This document shows, one piece after another, positions 1 through 8,894 of a stretch of 64,000 nucleotides of DNA; positions within the stretch are counted from its first letter, which is position 1; every line of letters starts with the position of its first letter. Source of the DNA: JAJECS01 sp965219705 (GTDB lineage Bacteria; Chloroflexota; UBA11872); contig OZ244789.1 in assembly GCA_965219705.1 (NCBI GenBank), forward strand, positions 1,364,001 through 1,428,000. Direction: 5' to 3'. The notes beneath the pieces were generated by a model. The model saw only the letters and a program-made list of their open reading frames with translations, did no database searches and was not told the origin of the DNA. The translations under genes were made by a program, and so were the position numbers.

Positions 1-1324
1 CAACGCGCTCGAGGTCGAGGCCCCCGACCGCGACGACCGCGTGGTGCTCGAGGTCGAACAGCATGTCGGCGACGGCCGGGTGCGGTGCGTCTCCATGCGC
101 CCGACCGAGGGCCTGAGCCGTGGCATGGCGGTGGCGGACCTGGGCGGCCCCATCTCGGTGCCGGTCGGCGCGCCCACGCTGGGGCGGGTGTTCGACGTCA
201 CCGGAGAGCCCATCGACGGCAAGGGCGAGGTGGTCACGGAGGAGAGATATCCCATTCACCGTGCGCCGCCGCCGCTCACCGAGCAGACGACGCAGGCGGA
301 AGTGTTCGCCACCGGGCTGAAGGTCATCGACCTCATCGCCCCCTTCACGCGCGGCGGCAAGACCGGCGTGTTCGGCGGCGCGGGCGTCGGCAAGACGGTC
401 ATCATCATGGAGATGATCAACAACATCGCCGTGCAGTACGGCGGCTATTCCGTGTTCTGCGGCGTCGGCGAACGCACGCGCGAGGGCACCCAGCTGATTC
501 GCGAGATGACGGAGGCCGGCGTCATCGGCAACGCCTGCATGGTGTTTGGGCAGATGAACGAGTCGCCCGGCGCGCGCTTGCGGGTGGGCCTGGCGGGCCT
601 GGCGCTGGCGGAGTACTTCCGCGACGAGGAAGGGCGCGACCTGCTGCTCTTCATCGACAACATCTTTCGCTTCACCCAGGCCGGCTCCGAGGTTTCGGCC
701 TTGCTCGGGCGCATGCCCTCGGCGGTGGGCTATCAGCCGTCGCTGGGCACGGAGATGGGCGAGCTGCAGGAACGCATCACCTCGACCACCAAGGGCTCGA
801 TCACGTCGCTCGAGGCGATCTACGTGCCCGCCGACGACTACACCGACCCGGCGCCCGTGACCACGTTCGCGCACCTGGACGCCACCATCCGCCTGGAGCG
901 CTCCATCGTGGAGCGCGGCATCTACCCGGCGGTGGACCCGCTGACCAGCACCTCGAAGATCCTGGATCCCCGCATCGTGGGCGAGCGGCACTACGACGTG
1001 GCGCGCGGCGCGCAGCAAGTGCTGCAGCGGTTCAAGGACCTGCAAGACATCATTGCCATCCTGGGGATCGAGGAGCTCTCGGAGGAGGACCGCCTGACAG
1101 TGGTTCGCGCGCGCAAGATCGAGCGCTTCTTCTCCCAGCCCATGAACGTCGCGGAGGCCTTCACGGGCCAGGCCGGCGTGATCGTGCCGGTCGAGGAGAC
1201 CATCCGCGGGTTCGAGGAAATTCTCGCGGGCGAGCATGACGAACTGCCCGAGCAGGCGTTCTACATGGTGGGGACGATCGATGAGGCCGTGGCGAAGGCC
1301 GAGCAGCTGGACGCCGAAGGCTAG
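1..1324 (+). CDS. atpD: F-type ATP synthase subunit beta (5' end outside window)
   Basis: Catalytic subunit of the F1 sector; with alpha it forms the nucleotide-binding hexamer that makes ATP from the proton or sodium gradient at the inner face of the membrane. The frame is open from base 2 (reading NALEVEAPDRD), so the start lies upstream and the first in-window GTG is not the real start. The Walker A motif GGAGVGKT is near base 373, the beta signature region with GERTREG follows, and the Walker B stretch LLLFIDNIFRF is near base 640. The C-terminus is complete. The epsilon subunit follows, the usual end of an atp operon; alpha and gamma should lie to the left. Identification is secure. Confidence 0.98.
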   Translation, partial: NALEVEAPDRDDRVVLEVEQHVGDGRVRCVSMRPTEGLSRGMAVADLGGPISVPVGAPTLGRVFDVTGEPIDGKGEVVTEERYPIHRAPPPLTEQTTQAEVFATGLKVIDLIAPFTRGGKTGVFGGAGVGKTVIIMEMINNIAVQYGGYSVFCGVGERTREGTQLIREMTEAGVIGNACMVFGQMNESPGARLRVGLAGLALAEYFRDEEGRDLLLFIDNIFRFTQAGSEVSALLGRMPSAVGYQPSLGTEMGELQERITSTTKGSITSLEAIYVPADDYTDPAPVTTFAHLDATIRLERSIVERGIYPAVDPLTSTSKILDPRIVGERHYDVARGAQQVLQRFKDLQDIIAILGIEELSEEDRLTVVRARKIERFFSQPMNVAEAFTGQAGVIVPVEETIRGFEEILAGEHDELPEQAFYMVGTIDEAVAKAEQLDAEG

Positions 1325-1533
1325 GCCCGCCGCCCGCAGTGGTCGGTCCGACCCCCCTCTCCCTGGGACGGGAGAATGGCTGGTCCGATCCCCTCTCCCT
1401 GGATGAGAGAGGGATAGGGTGAGGGTCGCTTCCGCCTGCTGGACGCCGCATGGAGCAACATGACCGACGACATGCTGATCCGCCCCGATGGGCTGCCCGA
1501 GGGCGCTCTGATATTCTCGACGAGGAGGCGTAG
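1325..1533. repeat. Interspersed hairpin repeat between atpD and atpC
   Basis: This 209-base gap inside the atp operon carries two degenerate copies of a hairpin repeat. The clearer copy (about 1390-1427) has a CCCTCTC arm, a short loop, a GAGAGAGGG arm and a TAGGGTGAGGG tail. The same family recurs near 16223, 53645 and 55321. A 27-codon open frame ending just before atpC is not convincing as a gene. Confidence 0.7.
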
Positions 1534-1956
1534 ATGGCTGGGTTGACCCTCACCGTCGTTTCGCCAGAGCGGGAAGTTCTGCGCGAGGACGATGTCGAAA
1601 TGGTCGTTGCGCCCGGAATCGACGGCGAACTCGGGGTGCTGCCGCGGCACGCCCCGCTCGTGACCCAATTGCAAGCGGGCACGCTGCGCTATCGCAGCGG
1701 CGGCGATGAGCGCTTGCTCACCATCCTCGGCGGCTTTCTGCAGGTCATGCGCGACACGGTCACGGTGCTCGCGGACGGCTCGGAGCGGTCCGAGGAAATC
1801 GACATCGAGCGGGCCGAGCGAGCCCGCGCGGAGGCGATGCGCGAGCTGGAAGCGGCGCGCACGGGCGGAGACGACGCGTCCGTGATCAGGGCGCGGCTGG
1901 CCTTGCTGCGGGCGCTGGCGCGCATCCGCACCGCGCAACGGGCTGGGCGCGGCTAA
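1534..1956 (+). CDS. atpC: F-type ATP synthase subunit epsilon
   Basis: Central-stalk subunit of F1 that couples rotation to catalysis and can inhibit ATP hydrolysis. The 140 residues match the usual 130-140. The N-terminal beta-sandwich (TLTVVSPEREVL, then GELGVLPRHAPLVTQL) is typical, followed by a C-terminal helical hairpin rich in Arg, Glu and Ala. The ATG has a strong GAGGAGG Shine-Dalgarno seven bases upstream. It follows atpD after a repeat-containing gap and is followed ten bases later by murA. Confidence 0.96.
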   Translation: MAGLTLTVVSPEREVLREDDVEMVVAPGIDGELGVLPRHAPLVTQLQAGTLRYRSGGDERLLTILGGFLQVMRDTVTVLADGSERSEEIDIERAERARAEAMRELEAARTGGDDASVIRARLALLRALARIRTAQRAGRG

Positions 1957-1966
1957 GGCCGGCCCC

Positions 1967-3298
1967 GTGGCCGCAGCCCTGGCCAGCGCCGCAACGACCG
2001 CGCCGGGCACGCGGGTCGCCATCACCGGCGGCCGGTCGCTGCGCGGCGCCTACCGGGTTCCCGGGGCCAAGAACGCCGTGCTGCCCATGATGGCCGCCTG
2101 CCTGCTCACGGACGAGACCTGCGTCATCGAGGACATCCCGCTCATCACCGACATCATGGTCATGGCCGAGCTGCTGCGCGGTCTCGGGGCGCGAGTGGAG
2201 ATTGACACCGAGCGGCGCTCCGTCGCCATAACGGCCGGCAGCGTGCACTCGACCCGCCCCGACCCACGCCTCGTGCGCGCCATGCGCGCGTCGTTCCAGG
2301 TCACCGGGCCGCTGCTCTCGCGCTTTGGCCGCGTGGACTGCCACGCGCCGGGCGGCTGCCAGCTCGGGACGCGGCCGGTGAGCGTGGACATCGAGGGCTT
2401 CGAGGTGATGGGGGCCTCCATTGCCCTGGGGGGCGGTGTGTATCACGCCGAGGCCGATCCGCTCGTCGGGGGCCGCGTGTACCTGGACTACCCGAGCCAC
2501 ACCGGCACCCAGAATCTCTTGATGGCGGCCACGCTGGCCAGCGGCTACACGACCATCGTGCACGCGTCGCGCGAGCCGGAGGTGATTGCGCTGGTGCACT
2601 TCCTGCGCAGCATGGGCGCCGAGATTCATGGCGAAGGCACGAGCACGATCGGCGTGCAGGGCCAGCAGCGGCTCTACGGCACAGTGGCGCGCGCGATTCC
2701 CGACCGGATCGTGGGCAGCACGATGGCGGTTGCGGCCGCCATCAGCGGCGGCGACGTGGAGCTGGTCAACGTGCGTCCCGACCACCTGCAGCCGGTCCTG
2801 GTCAAGCTCGCCGCCATGGGGGTGGCGCTGCGTGAGACCAACCGCTCCGTGCGCGTGATGGGCAGCCCGATGCTCAGCGCCACCGCCATTCAGTGCATTC
2901 CGTTCCCGGGCTTTCCTACTGACGTGCAGGCGGCCATGGGCACGCTGATGACGCAGGCCCATGGGATCAGCTCGATCATCGAGCGTGTGTACGACGGCAA
3001 CCTGGGCTACGTCGAGCAGCTCCAGCGGCTGGGCGCGGACGTGGTGGTGGACGGTCCGACGGCGCGCATTCGCGGTCCAACGCCGCTCACGGCCTGCGAG
3101 GTGCGGCTGTGGCCCGATATCCGCGCCGGGGCGGCGCTGCTCCTCGCGGGGCTCGTGGCGCGCGGAACCACGGTGCTCGATAACGTGGAGGTCATTCGGC
3201 GCGGCTATCAAGACCTGCCCGGAGATTTGCGGGACCTTGGCGCCGATATCACGGTTGAGCGCCGCCCCCGTCCGGCGGCAGCGGCTACGGCCGGCTAA
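1967..3298 (+). CDS. murA: UDP-N-acetylglucosamine 1-carboxyvinyltransferase
   Basis: Transfers enolpyruvate from PEP to UDP-GlcNAc, the first committed step of peptidoglycan synthesis in the cytosol. The 443 residues are close to the family length. The substrate loop GAKNAVLPMMAACLL lies near residue 33, MRASFQVTGPLLSRFG near 107, and PGGCQLGTRPV carries the reactive cysteine at residue 131, so the protein should be fosfomycin-sensitive (lineages with Asp here are resistant). It begins at GTG; roughly the first dozen residues are extra relative to the fold. Its TAA abuts the mreB ATG, so the two are probably co-transcribed. Confidence 0.97.
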   Translation: MAAALASAATTAPGTRVAITGGRSLRGAYRVPGAKNAVLPMMAACLLTDETCVIEDIPLITDIMVMAELLRGLGARVEIDTERRSVAITAGSVHSTRPDPRLVRAMRASFQVTGPLLSRFGRVDCHAPGGCQLGTRPVSVDIEGFEVMGASIALGGGVYHAEADPLVGGRVYLDYPSHTGTQNLLMAATLASGYTTIVHASREPEVIALVHFLRSMGAEIHGEGTSTIGVQGQQRLYGTVARAIPDRIVGSTMAVAAAISGGDVELVNVRPDHLQPVLVKLAAMGVALRETNRSVRVMGSPMLSATAIQCIPFPGFPTDVQAAMGTLMTQAHGISSIIERVYDGNLGYVEQLQRLGADVVVDGPTARIRGPTPLTACEVRLWPDIRAGAALLLAGLVARGTTVLDNVEVIRRGYQDLPGDLRDLGADITVERRPRPAAAATAG

Positions 3299-4324
3299 AT
3301 GTTCCGATCCCTAAGCTCACAACGGCTTGGGGTTGACCTTGGCACCGCCAACGTGCTGGTCTTCCTCGTCGGCCAAGGCGTCATCATCGACGAGCCGTCG
3401 GTCGTGGCCCTTTCGGTGCAAGACCGCCGCATCGAAGCCATCGGGCACGCGGCCCGCGAGATGGTGGGGCGCACGCCCGGCAGCTTGCGCGTCATGCGCC
3501 CGCTCCAGGACGGCGTGATCGCCGACTATCTGGTCACCGCGGCCATGTTGCGCTACTTCATCGAGCGCGCGGCGGGCCGCCACCGCCTGTTCCGGCCCGA
3601 AGTCATGGTCGCCGTGCCCACGGGCGTCACCACGGTGGAGCAGCGGGCGGTCATGGACGCGGGCATCGCCGCCGGGGCCAAGCGCGTGCATCTGATCCCG
3701 GAGCCGCTGGCGGCCGCGATCGGCGCCAACGTGCCCATTTCCCATCCCTCGGGAAGCATGGTGGTCAACCTTGGCGGGGGGACGACCGAGATTGCCGTCA
3801 TCTCGCTCAACGACATCGTGGCCGGCTGCTCGGGATCGCTGCGCGTGGGCGGCAACCGCCTCGACGAGGCCATTCGCACCTACATCAAGCGCAGATACAA
3901 CCTCATGACGGGCGATCGTACGGCCGAAGCGATCAAGATGCGCATCGGCAGCGCCACGGTGCTGGAGCCGGCGGAGACTATGGAGGTGCGGGGGCGCGAC
4001 CAGATGCAGGGCCTGCCGCGCACCGTGACGATTACCTCCGACGAGATCACGGAGGCCATTGCGGAGCCCGTCGATCAGATCATCCGCGGCGTCCGCAGCG
4101 TCCTCGAGTCCACCCCGCCCGAGCTGGCCGCCGACATCATCGACAAAGGGCTGGTCATGACCGGGGGCACGGCGCTGCTGCGCAACCTGGACAAGCTGGT
4201 GGCGCGGGAGACCGGCGTGGCGGTGCACGTGGCGGAGACGCCGCTGCTCTGCACGGCTCGCGGCACGGGGATTGCCCTGGAGCACTTCGACGTGCTGCAA
4301 AAGATCGTAATCTCGCACCCGTAG
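3299..4324 (+). CDS. mreB: Rod-shape determining actin homologue MreB/Mbl
   Basis: Bacterial actin that forms membrane-bound filaments and guides lateral wall synthesis. Its 341 residues are normal. The phosphate-1 motif GVDLGTANVLVF is at residues 11-22, and the phosphate-2 loop NLGGGTTEIAVISL is near 154. The C-terminal adenosine-binding region MTGGTALLRNLDKLV follows. The start codon directly abuts the murA stop, coupling two envelope functions. mreC and mreD, which often follow mreB, are absent here; a dehydrogenase follows instead, so this may be one of several MreB paralogues. Confidence 0.93.
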   Translation: MFRSLSSQRLGVDLGTANVLVFLVGQGVIIDEPSVVALSVQDRRIEAIGHAAREMVGRTPGSLRVMRPLQDGVIADYLVTAAMLRYFIERAAGRHRLFRPEVMVAVPTGVTTVEQRAVMDAGIAAGAKRVHLIPEPLAAAIGANVPISHPSGSMVVNLGGGTTEIAVISLNDIVAGCSGSLRVGGNRLDEAIRTYIKRRYNLMTGDRTAEAIKMRIGSATVLEPAETMEVRGRDQMQGLPRTVTITSDEITEAIAEPVDQIIRGVRSVLESTPPELAADIIDKGLVMTGGTALLRNLDKLVARETGVAVHVAETPLLCTARGTGIALEHFDVLQKIVISHP

Positions 4325-4345
4325 AGCCGGCCCAGCGAGGCGGAT

Positions 4346-5323
4346 ATGACCCTCATTCTGCAAACGTTCCCCATGCCCCCGGGTCCGCAGGCCGATCTTG
4401 AACGCGACTATGAGGTGCGTCAGGCGATCTTCGCCGACGGCGACGAGTTGCGCGCCGCGGCCGTGGGCAGCGTGGCGGTGATCGCAGGCACCGAGCCGTG
4501 GTCGCGCGAGCTGCTCGAAGCCAACGCCGGCACGCTGCGGTGCATCTCGCGCGTGGGCACCGGCGTGGACAGCATCGACCTGGACGCCGCCACCGACGCG
4601 GGCGTCGCCGTGCTCAACGGCCCCGGCGAGATGTCGCAGACGGTGGCCGAATATGCCGTCGGCATGATGTGGACGCTGGCCCGCCGCATCTTCGACGCGG
4701 ACGCCTCGGTGCGCACCGAGGGGTTTGCCAAGCGCATCGTGCTGCTCGGCAACGACCTTGCGGGCAAGACGGTGGGCATCGTGGGGTTCGGCGATATCGG
4801 GCGCCGCGTGGCGGCGATCTGCCAGCAGGGGTTCAGCATGCGGGTCTTGGTCCACACGGCCCACCCGGACCCGGCGCGGCTCCAGGCAGCCGGCATCGAC
4901 GGCGCCTTCGTCGACCTCCCCGAGCTGCTGCGCCAGTCGGACTTCGTCACGCTGCATACGCCCGTGACGGCGGAGACCACCGAGATCATTGGGCGCGAGG
5001 AGCTCCAGCTGATGAAGCCCGGCGCATTCCTGATCAATAGCTCCCGCGGACGCCTGGTGGACGAGGCGGCAGTGGTCGAGGCGCTGCACGACGGGCGCTT
5101 GGGCGGCCTGGGGTCGGACGTGTTCGCGGTCGAGCCGCCACCCGAGGACCACCCGTTCTTCGACACGCCGCGAACGATTCTCACGCCGCACTTCGGATCG
5201 CATAGCCACGAGTCGATGTTCCGCATGAGCGACCGCGCCGTGCGAAACCTGCGGGAATTCTTGGACGGCGGCCGGCCCGAGCGGACGGTGAATCCAGAGG
5301 TCTACGACCGCCTGGCTCGCTGA
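4346..5323 (+). CDS. D-isomer-specific 2-hydroxyacid dehydrogenase (SerA/HprA-like)
   Basis: NAD(P)-dependent oxidoreductase acting on D-2-hydroxyacids; 3-phosphoglycerate or hydroxypyruvate-type substrates are plausible but cannot be decided from sequence. The 325 residues carry the dinucleotide loop VGFGDIG at 146-152. The catalytic triad is visible in order: Arg in INSSRGRLVDE, Glu in DVFAVEPPPED, and His in LTPHFGSH. The regulatory ACT/ASB domain of long SerA enzymes is missing. It starts 21 bases after mreB, so it may share the transcript. Confidence 0.88.
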   Translation: MTLILQTFPMPPGPQADLERDYEVRQAIFADGDELRAAAVGSVAVIAGTEPWSRELLEANAGTLRCISRVGTGVDSIDLDAATDAGVAVLNGPGEMSQTVAEYAVGMMWTLARRIFDADASVRTEGFAKRIVLLGNDLAGKTVGIVGFGDIGRRVAAICQQGFSMRVLVHTAHPDPARLQAAGIDGAFVDLPELLRQSDFVTLHTPVTAETTEIIGREELQLMKPGAFLINSSRGRLVDEAAVVEALHDGRLGGLGSDVFAVEPPPEDHPFFDTPRTILTPHFGSHSHESMFRMSDRAVRNLREFLDGGRPERTVNPEVYDRLAR

Positions 5324-5827
5324 CCGGCGCCCGGAGGCCGGCGACCGCGGGCAGCTTGGCGCCGCGCGGCACGGTCGCGTTTGAGGCTGCACCGCGGTCG
5401 GGTGACATAGAAGCGGGCTCGCACCTGATGATGCGAGCCCGCAGCGCGATACGTGTCCGTGATCGCGCCCGGTCGTCTGGCGGGCCCGGCCTCTTTCACC
5501 GCACGTGAGCGGTATCGCGGACGGGGAGAGTCACTAGTCAGTGGGATACGTCCGGGCCCGGCACGACCTGCTGCCCCGCGACGAATCGACCGTCACGCCG
5601 CGGGGCGCGCCCTGTCGATTTGCCAGCGTCCCATCTCGACGCGAATGTCTCGCATCACGCCACCTTTGGCGATGTTGGCCTGGGCGCCAGTGCCGCTGTG
5701 CACGGTCCAAGCCACGAAACCGGCAACGCTTCACGCGCTGCTCCACTAATTGTATACGATCCGCCGTCGGCGTGCCAGCGGGCGTCGGTGTTTTGGTGGC
5801 GGGTGCGGCGTGTGCCGGGGACCGGAG
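5324..5827. other. Intergenic region with a strong hairpin and a GTATAC palindrome
   Basis: About 500 bases without a credible gene. A perfect 11-bp stem with an 8-base loop lies at 5413-5442. A 12-base near-palindrome around GTATAC, similar in form to GntR-family operators, lies at 5749-5760. Short reverse-strand open frames exist, one reading QANIAKGGVMRDIRVEMG, but none has a start with a ribosome-binding site or a recognised family. Confidence 0.5.
5413..5442 (+). terminator. Stem-loop downstream of the dehydrogenase, no U-tract
   Basis: Arms GCGGGCTCGCA and TGCGAGCCCGC pair perfectly over 11 bp around an 8-base loop. It lies 90 bases after the last gene of the forward cluster, where a terminator is expected. 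No T-run follows on either strand, so it could instead be an RNA 3'-end stabiliser. Confidence 0.45.
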
Positions 5828-6508
5828 TTAGGCAGGATGTCCGATAGCGTGGAGGAACTCGGCGCGCGTGGCGGGATTGTTGCGAAACGCGCCGCGGGTC
5901 ACCGTCGTCACCATGCGGCTGCCGGGCTTGCGCACGCCTCGCATGGTCATGCAGAGGTGCTCGGCCTCGACCATCACCGCAACCCCCGAGGTGTCGAGGA
6001 CACGCTCGATCGCATCGGCGATCTGGCACCCAAATCGCTCCTGCACCTGGAGCCGCCGCGCCAGGTGCTCGACCACGCGCGCCAGTTTGCTGAGGCCGAC
6101 GATGCGATCGTTGGGCAGATAGCCGACGGCAACCGTGCCGAAGAAGGGCAGCAGGTGATGCTCGCAGAGCGAGTGGAACTGGATGTCCCGCACCACCACC
6201 ATCTCGTCGTGCCCATGCTCGAAGGTGACCTCGAGATGCTCGTCGGGGTCGGTCCGGTGACCGTTGAGCAGCTCGTCATACATCCGCGAAACTCGGGCCG
6301 GCGTGTCGCGCAGGCCGTCGCGGTCCGGGTCCTCGCCCACGGCCGTGAGAATCTCGCGCACGGCGGCCTCGATGCGCGCGTGGCGCTCGGCGAGCTCCGC
6401 GCGGGTGGGCATTGGCGCCTGGGCGCCGTTGGTGGATGTGGTCATGCGTTCATCCTGTGGATGTGGTGGCCGTGGAGCGCGGGCGCGTGATGGCGTCGGG
6501 TGGGTCAT
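5828..6508 (-). CDS. folE: GTP cyclohydrolase I
   Basis: Converts GTP to 7,8-dihydroneopterin triphosphate, the entry step to folate and pterin cofactors. The core is complete: a Zn site from CEHHLLPFFGTVAVGY (Cys and His) and EHLCMTMRG (second Cys), the phosphate-binding stretch RIVGLSKLARVVEHLARR, and the end loop GAFRNN. The 226-residue version starts at the distal ATG. An internal ATG at 6445, with AGGA about eight bases upstream, gives 205 residues, nearer to family length, and is the likelier start because the extra 21 residues are low-complexity. It stands alone, so the pathway context is not visible. Confidence 0.96.
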   Translation of the reverse strand: MTHPTPSRARAPRPPHPQDERMTTSTNGAQAPMPTRAELAERHARIEAAVREILTAVGEDPDRDGLRDTPARVSRMYDELLNGHRTDPDEHLEVTFEHGHDEMVVVRDIQFHSLCEHHLLPFFGTVAVGYLPNDRIVGLSKLARVVEHLARRLQVQERFGCQIADAIERVLDTSGVAVMVEAEHLCMTMRGVRKPGSRMVTTVTRGAFRNNPATRAEFLHAIGHPA

Positions 6509-6616
6509 AGGGTCCGCCGAAGCAATCGGCGCCGCTGCCCGGCCCGACGCTGCGAGTATACGCAGCAGCCTTGCCGGGTCACGAAGCTTCCTTACGCCTG
6601 CGGCTGGGTCGTGAGG

Positions 6617-6640
6617 TAGGGGCGGTTCGCGAACCGCCCT
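6617..6640. repeat. Palindromic repeat (GGCGGTTCGCGAACCGCC type)
   Basis: A perfect 20-bp palindrome centred on TTCGCGAA lies between folE and the HAD gene. A near-identical copy occurs at 13382-13402, also flanked by a TA-rich edge, which marks it as a dispersed element. Confidence 0.7.
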
Positions 6641-6679
6641 GTCGCACGGCGAGCCTAGGAGGGGCCGCCGGTGGGGCGG

Positions 6680-7417
6680 TCAGGCGAGGGACAGACGGCG
6701 CCAGTCGGCGCCGAGGATCGCATCCGTCGCCTGGATCAGGTCGCTCGCGGCGTGCACCCCGGCGGGGACGGGCTGCCCGCCGCGGTTGAGCCAGATGACC
6801 GGCATGCCGACGGCTCGCGCGCCGGCGACATCGTTGACGAGGTCGTCGCCGATGAGCACGCACTGCGCCGGTTCGGCGTCCACCGCTCGCACCGCTGCCG
6901 CGAAGATCGCTGTATCCGGCTTCTCCACCCCCTCGGCGGCCGAGAACACGATGGGGTCGAGGTGCTCGGCCAGGCCGACCTCGGCGAGCAGCAGCGGCAA
7001 AAGGTAGCTGAAGTTGCTGAGCACGCCCACGCGCAGACCCTGTGCTCGCAGCCGGTCGATGGCTGCCCGGGCTTCGGGAAATGCCCAGGTGCCGAACGCC
7101 TCGACGAGCAAGGCCGCGATGGCGTCGATCGGCATCGTGCACGCCCGCGGTCCGCCAAGGATGTCGCGCACCACGATGGCCGCGTCGCGGCGCAGCACGG
7201 CCAATTCCGCCGCCGTTCGGACCAGGGCCTTCCGCTCGCGGTAGAGCACCGTCTGGGCGCGCACGGCGGCCTCGATGCGTTCGAGCGGCGCGTCCACGCC
7301 CGCGGCCCAGAGTCCCTCTGCAACGACCTGCGTCGGCGAGCGCGCGGGCTTCCAGGAGATGAGCGTGCCGTGGGCGTCGAAGAACACGGCGGCGGGCAGG
7401 TCGCGGGCTGGGGGCAT
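6680..7417 (-). CDS. HAD-superfamily hydrolase, subfamily IA
   Basis: Probable phosphatase of small phosphorylated metabolites. Motif I is FFDAHGTL with nucleophile Asp14; the usual general acid two residues on is His16, as in a minority of HAD-IA proteins. Motif II is VLSNFSYL, motif III has Lys in VEKPDTAIF, and motif IV is LIGDDLVNDVAGA. The longest frame reaches 7534 but would overlap the start of the divergent membrane gene. The ATG at 7417, preceded by GAGG at about eight bases, gives 245 residues, matches the fold and leaves a 97-base divergent promoter region. Confidence 0.88.
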   Translation of the reverse strand: MPPARDLPAAVFFDAHGTLISWKPARSPTQVVAEGLWAAGVDAPLERIEAAVRAQTVLYRERKALVRTAAELAVLRRDAAIVVRDILGGPRACTMPIDAIAALLVEAFGTWAFPEARAAIDRLRAQGLRVGVLSNFSYLLPLLLAEVGLAEHLDPIVFSAAEGVEKPDTAIFAAAVRAVDAEPAQCVLIGDDLVNDVAGARAVGMPVIWLNRGGQPVPAGVHAASDLIQATDAILGADWRRLSLA

Positions 7418-7514
7418 CGGCGCCTCGTCCGTTGGCGGCGGCTGAGCGTAACCAGCCGGGGCGCGCCCGTCATAATCGGGCCGCCTCACCCAAGCTCGGG
7501 GAATCGCCGCGCTC

Positions 7515-8894
7515 ATGCGTCCTTCGTCCGTCAAGGCCGTGACCTATGGCGTGATGTGGGCGTTCTTTCTGCCGCTGGCGGCGTCGCAGGTGCTGCAGCA
7601 GGTGCGGCACCCGCTGCTCGACGCGGGCATCGCGCGCGGGCTCGAGCCGGCGGCTTCGCTGGCGGCCTTTGGCGTGGTCAGCGGCGTCGTCCAGATTCTG
7701 GGCGCCGCCGGCATCGCGGTGCAGAGCGCCTATCTGGTGCTCGTGCGCGGGCGCCGGTCCTACGTCTTCATGCGCCGGTATACCGGGGTCTACACCCTGG
7801 GCATCGTGGCGCTCACGCTGGTGACGGCGCTGCCGGCCAGCGGGCCATGGTTCTTCGAGCAGCTGATGGGCACGCCGCCGGCGCTGACGCCGCGCGTGGT
7901 GCAGATGATGCAGATCGCCGCCCTGGTGCCTGTCTTCAATCTGGCGCGGCTGTTCTACGTGGCGCAGCTGGCCCATCTGCGGCAGACGCGCGTGGTCTGG
8001 GTGGCGCCGGCCGTCAGCGTCGCATTGCTCGCTGTCTTGGCGCTTGGCGTCATCCCAAACGTTTCCGTGGCGGCCAGCACGGCTGGCGCGGTTGTCTGGC
8101 TGGTGGTCGCCGTCGTCGAGGCGCTGGTGCTCGGCTGGCTGGCGCACCGCGCCTCGCGCCGCGCGCCTTACGGCGAGGACCCGCACGGCCAGCAGCCCCT
8201 GGACGCGCGCTATGTGACCTGGTTTGTGCTGCCGCTGATCGCGACGCAGTTCTCGCTGGCGGCGGGGCTGCCGCTCACGAACGCCGGGCTGCTGCGGCTG
8301 GCCGAGCCGGAGACGTCCGTGGCGGCCTTGCGCGTGGCCATGAGCCTCATCATGGTCAGCATGGCTGCGCTGGCCACGCTGCGGCAGGTGGTCCTGGTGA
8401 TGGCGCAAGACCCACGGGACCATGCCCGCGTACGCGCCTTCGTCGTCGCCGTTTCGCTCGGTCTGACCGCGCTCATGGCGCTCATCGCGTTCACGCCCGT
8501 GGGCCGGATCGCGCTCGAAGGGGTGATCGGCGCGCCTCCCCACGTGGCGGCGGCGGCGCTGCCGGCGCTGCAGATCTTCGTCGCCGTGCCGCTGGTCATG
8601 GGGCTGCGGCAGTTCTACTCCGGGCTCACCATGCACCAGCGCCGCACGTCCCTGGTGGCGCTGGCGGCGGGCGGACGTCTGGTGCTGATGGCGGCCCTGC
8701 TGTTCATCGCCGCGCCGGCCGCCGGGCTCGCCGGCGCCTGGGTGGGCGCCATGGCCCGCACGGTGAGCATGGTGAGCGAGTCGGCGGCGGCCTACGCCAT
8801 CGGCCGGCGCTACGTCGGCCTGGCCGCGGCGCCGCCACGACCGGCGGTCGCTCCGGTCTCAGCCGCCGCGGTCGTCCCGAAGCGCTCGAATTAG
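7515..8894 (+). CDS. Polytopic membrane protein, ANKH/MATE-like (MOP superfamily)
   Basis: 459 residues with about twelve hydrophobic segments. The N-terminus (FFLPLAASQVLQQVRHPLL, then SLAAFGVVSGV) resembles the bacterial relatives of the animal ANKH exporter more than drug-type MATE pumps, and the second half repeats the pattern (FVLPLIATQFSLAAGLPL), as expected for a two-bundle MOP transporter. Substrate unknown; organic anions or lipid-linked precursors are possible. The 3' end overlaps the convergent dehydrogenase by 36 bases. A CATAAT -10-like box lies about 40 bases upstream. The fold call is from pattern only. Confidence 0.6.
   Translation: MRPSSVKAVTYGVMWAFFLPLAASQVLQQVRHPLLDAGIARGLEPAASLAAFGVVSGVVQILGAAGIAVQSAYLVLVRGRRSYVFMRRYTGVYTLGIVALTLVTALPASGPWFFEQLMGTPPALTPRVVQMMQIAALVPVFNLARLFYVAQLAHLRQTRVVWVAPAVSVALLAVLALGVIPNVSVAASTAGAVVWLVVAVVEALVLGWLAHRASRRAPYGEDPHGQQPLDARYVTWFVLPLIATQFSLAAGLPLTNAGLLRLAEPETSVAALRVAMSLIMVSMAALATLRQVVLVMAQDPRDHARVRAFVVAVSLGLTALMALIAFTPVGRIALEGVIGAPPHVAAAALPALQIFVAVPLVMGLRQFYSGLTMHQRRTSLVALAAGGRLVLMAALLFIAAPAAGLAGAWVGAMARTVSMVSESAAAYAIGRRYVGLAAAPPRPAVAPVSAAAVVPKRSN

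Noticed and set aside
1450..1533. 27-codon open frame before atpC
   Set aside because: No ribosome-binding site, no known protein; it overlaps the atpC Shine-Dalgarno sequence.
3317..5392. 691-codon reverse open frame across mreB and the dehydrogenase
   Set aside because: Antisense to two clearly recognised genes; its His/Arg/Gly-rich translation is typical of a high-GC shadow frame.
5655..6029. Reverse open frame overlapping the end of folE
   Set aside because: Out of frame with folE, whose conserved C-terminus explains the sequence.
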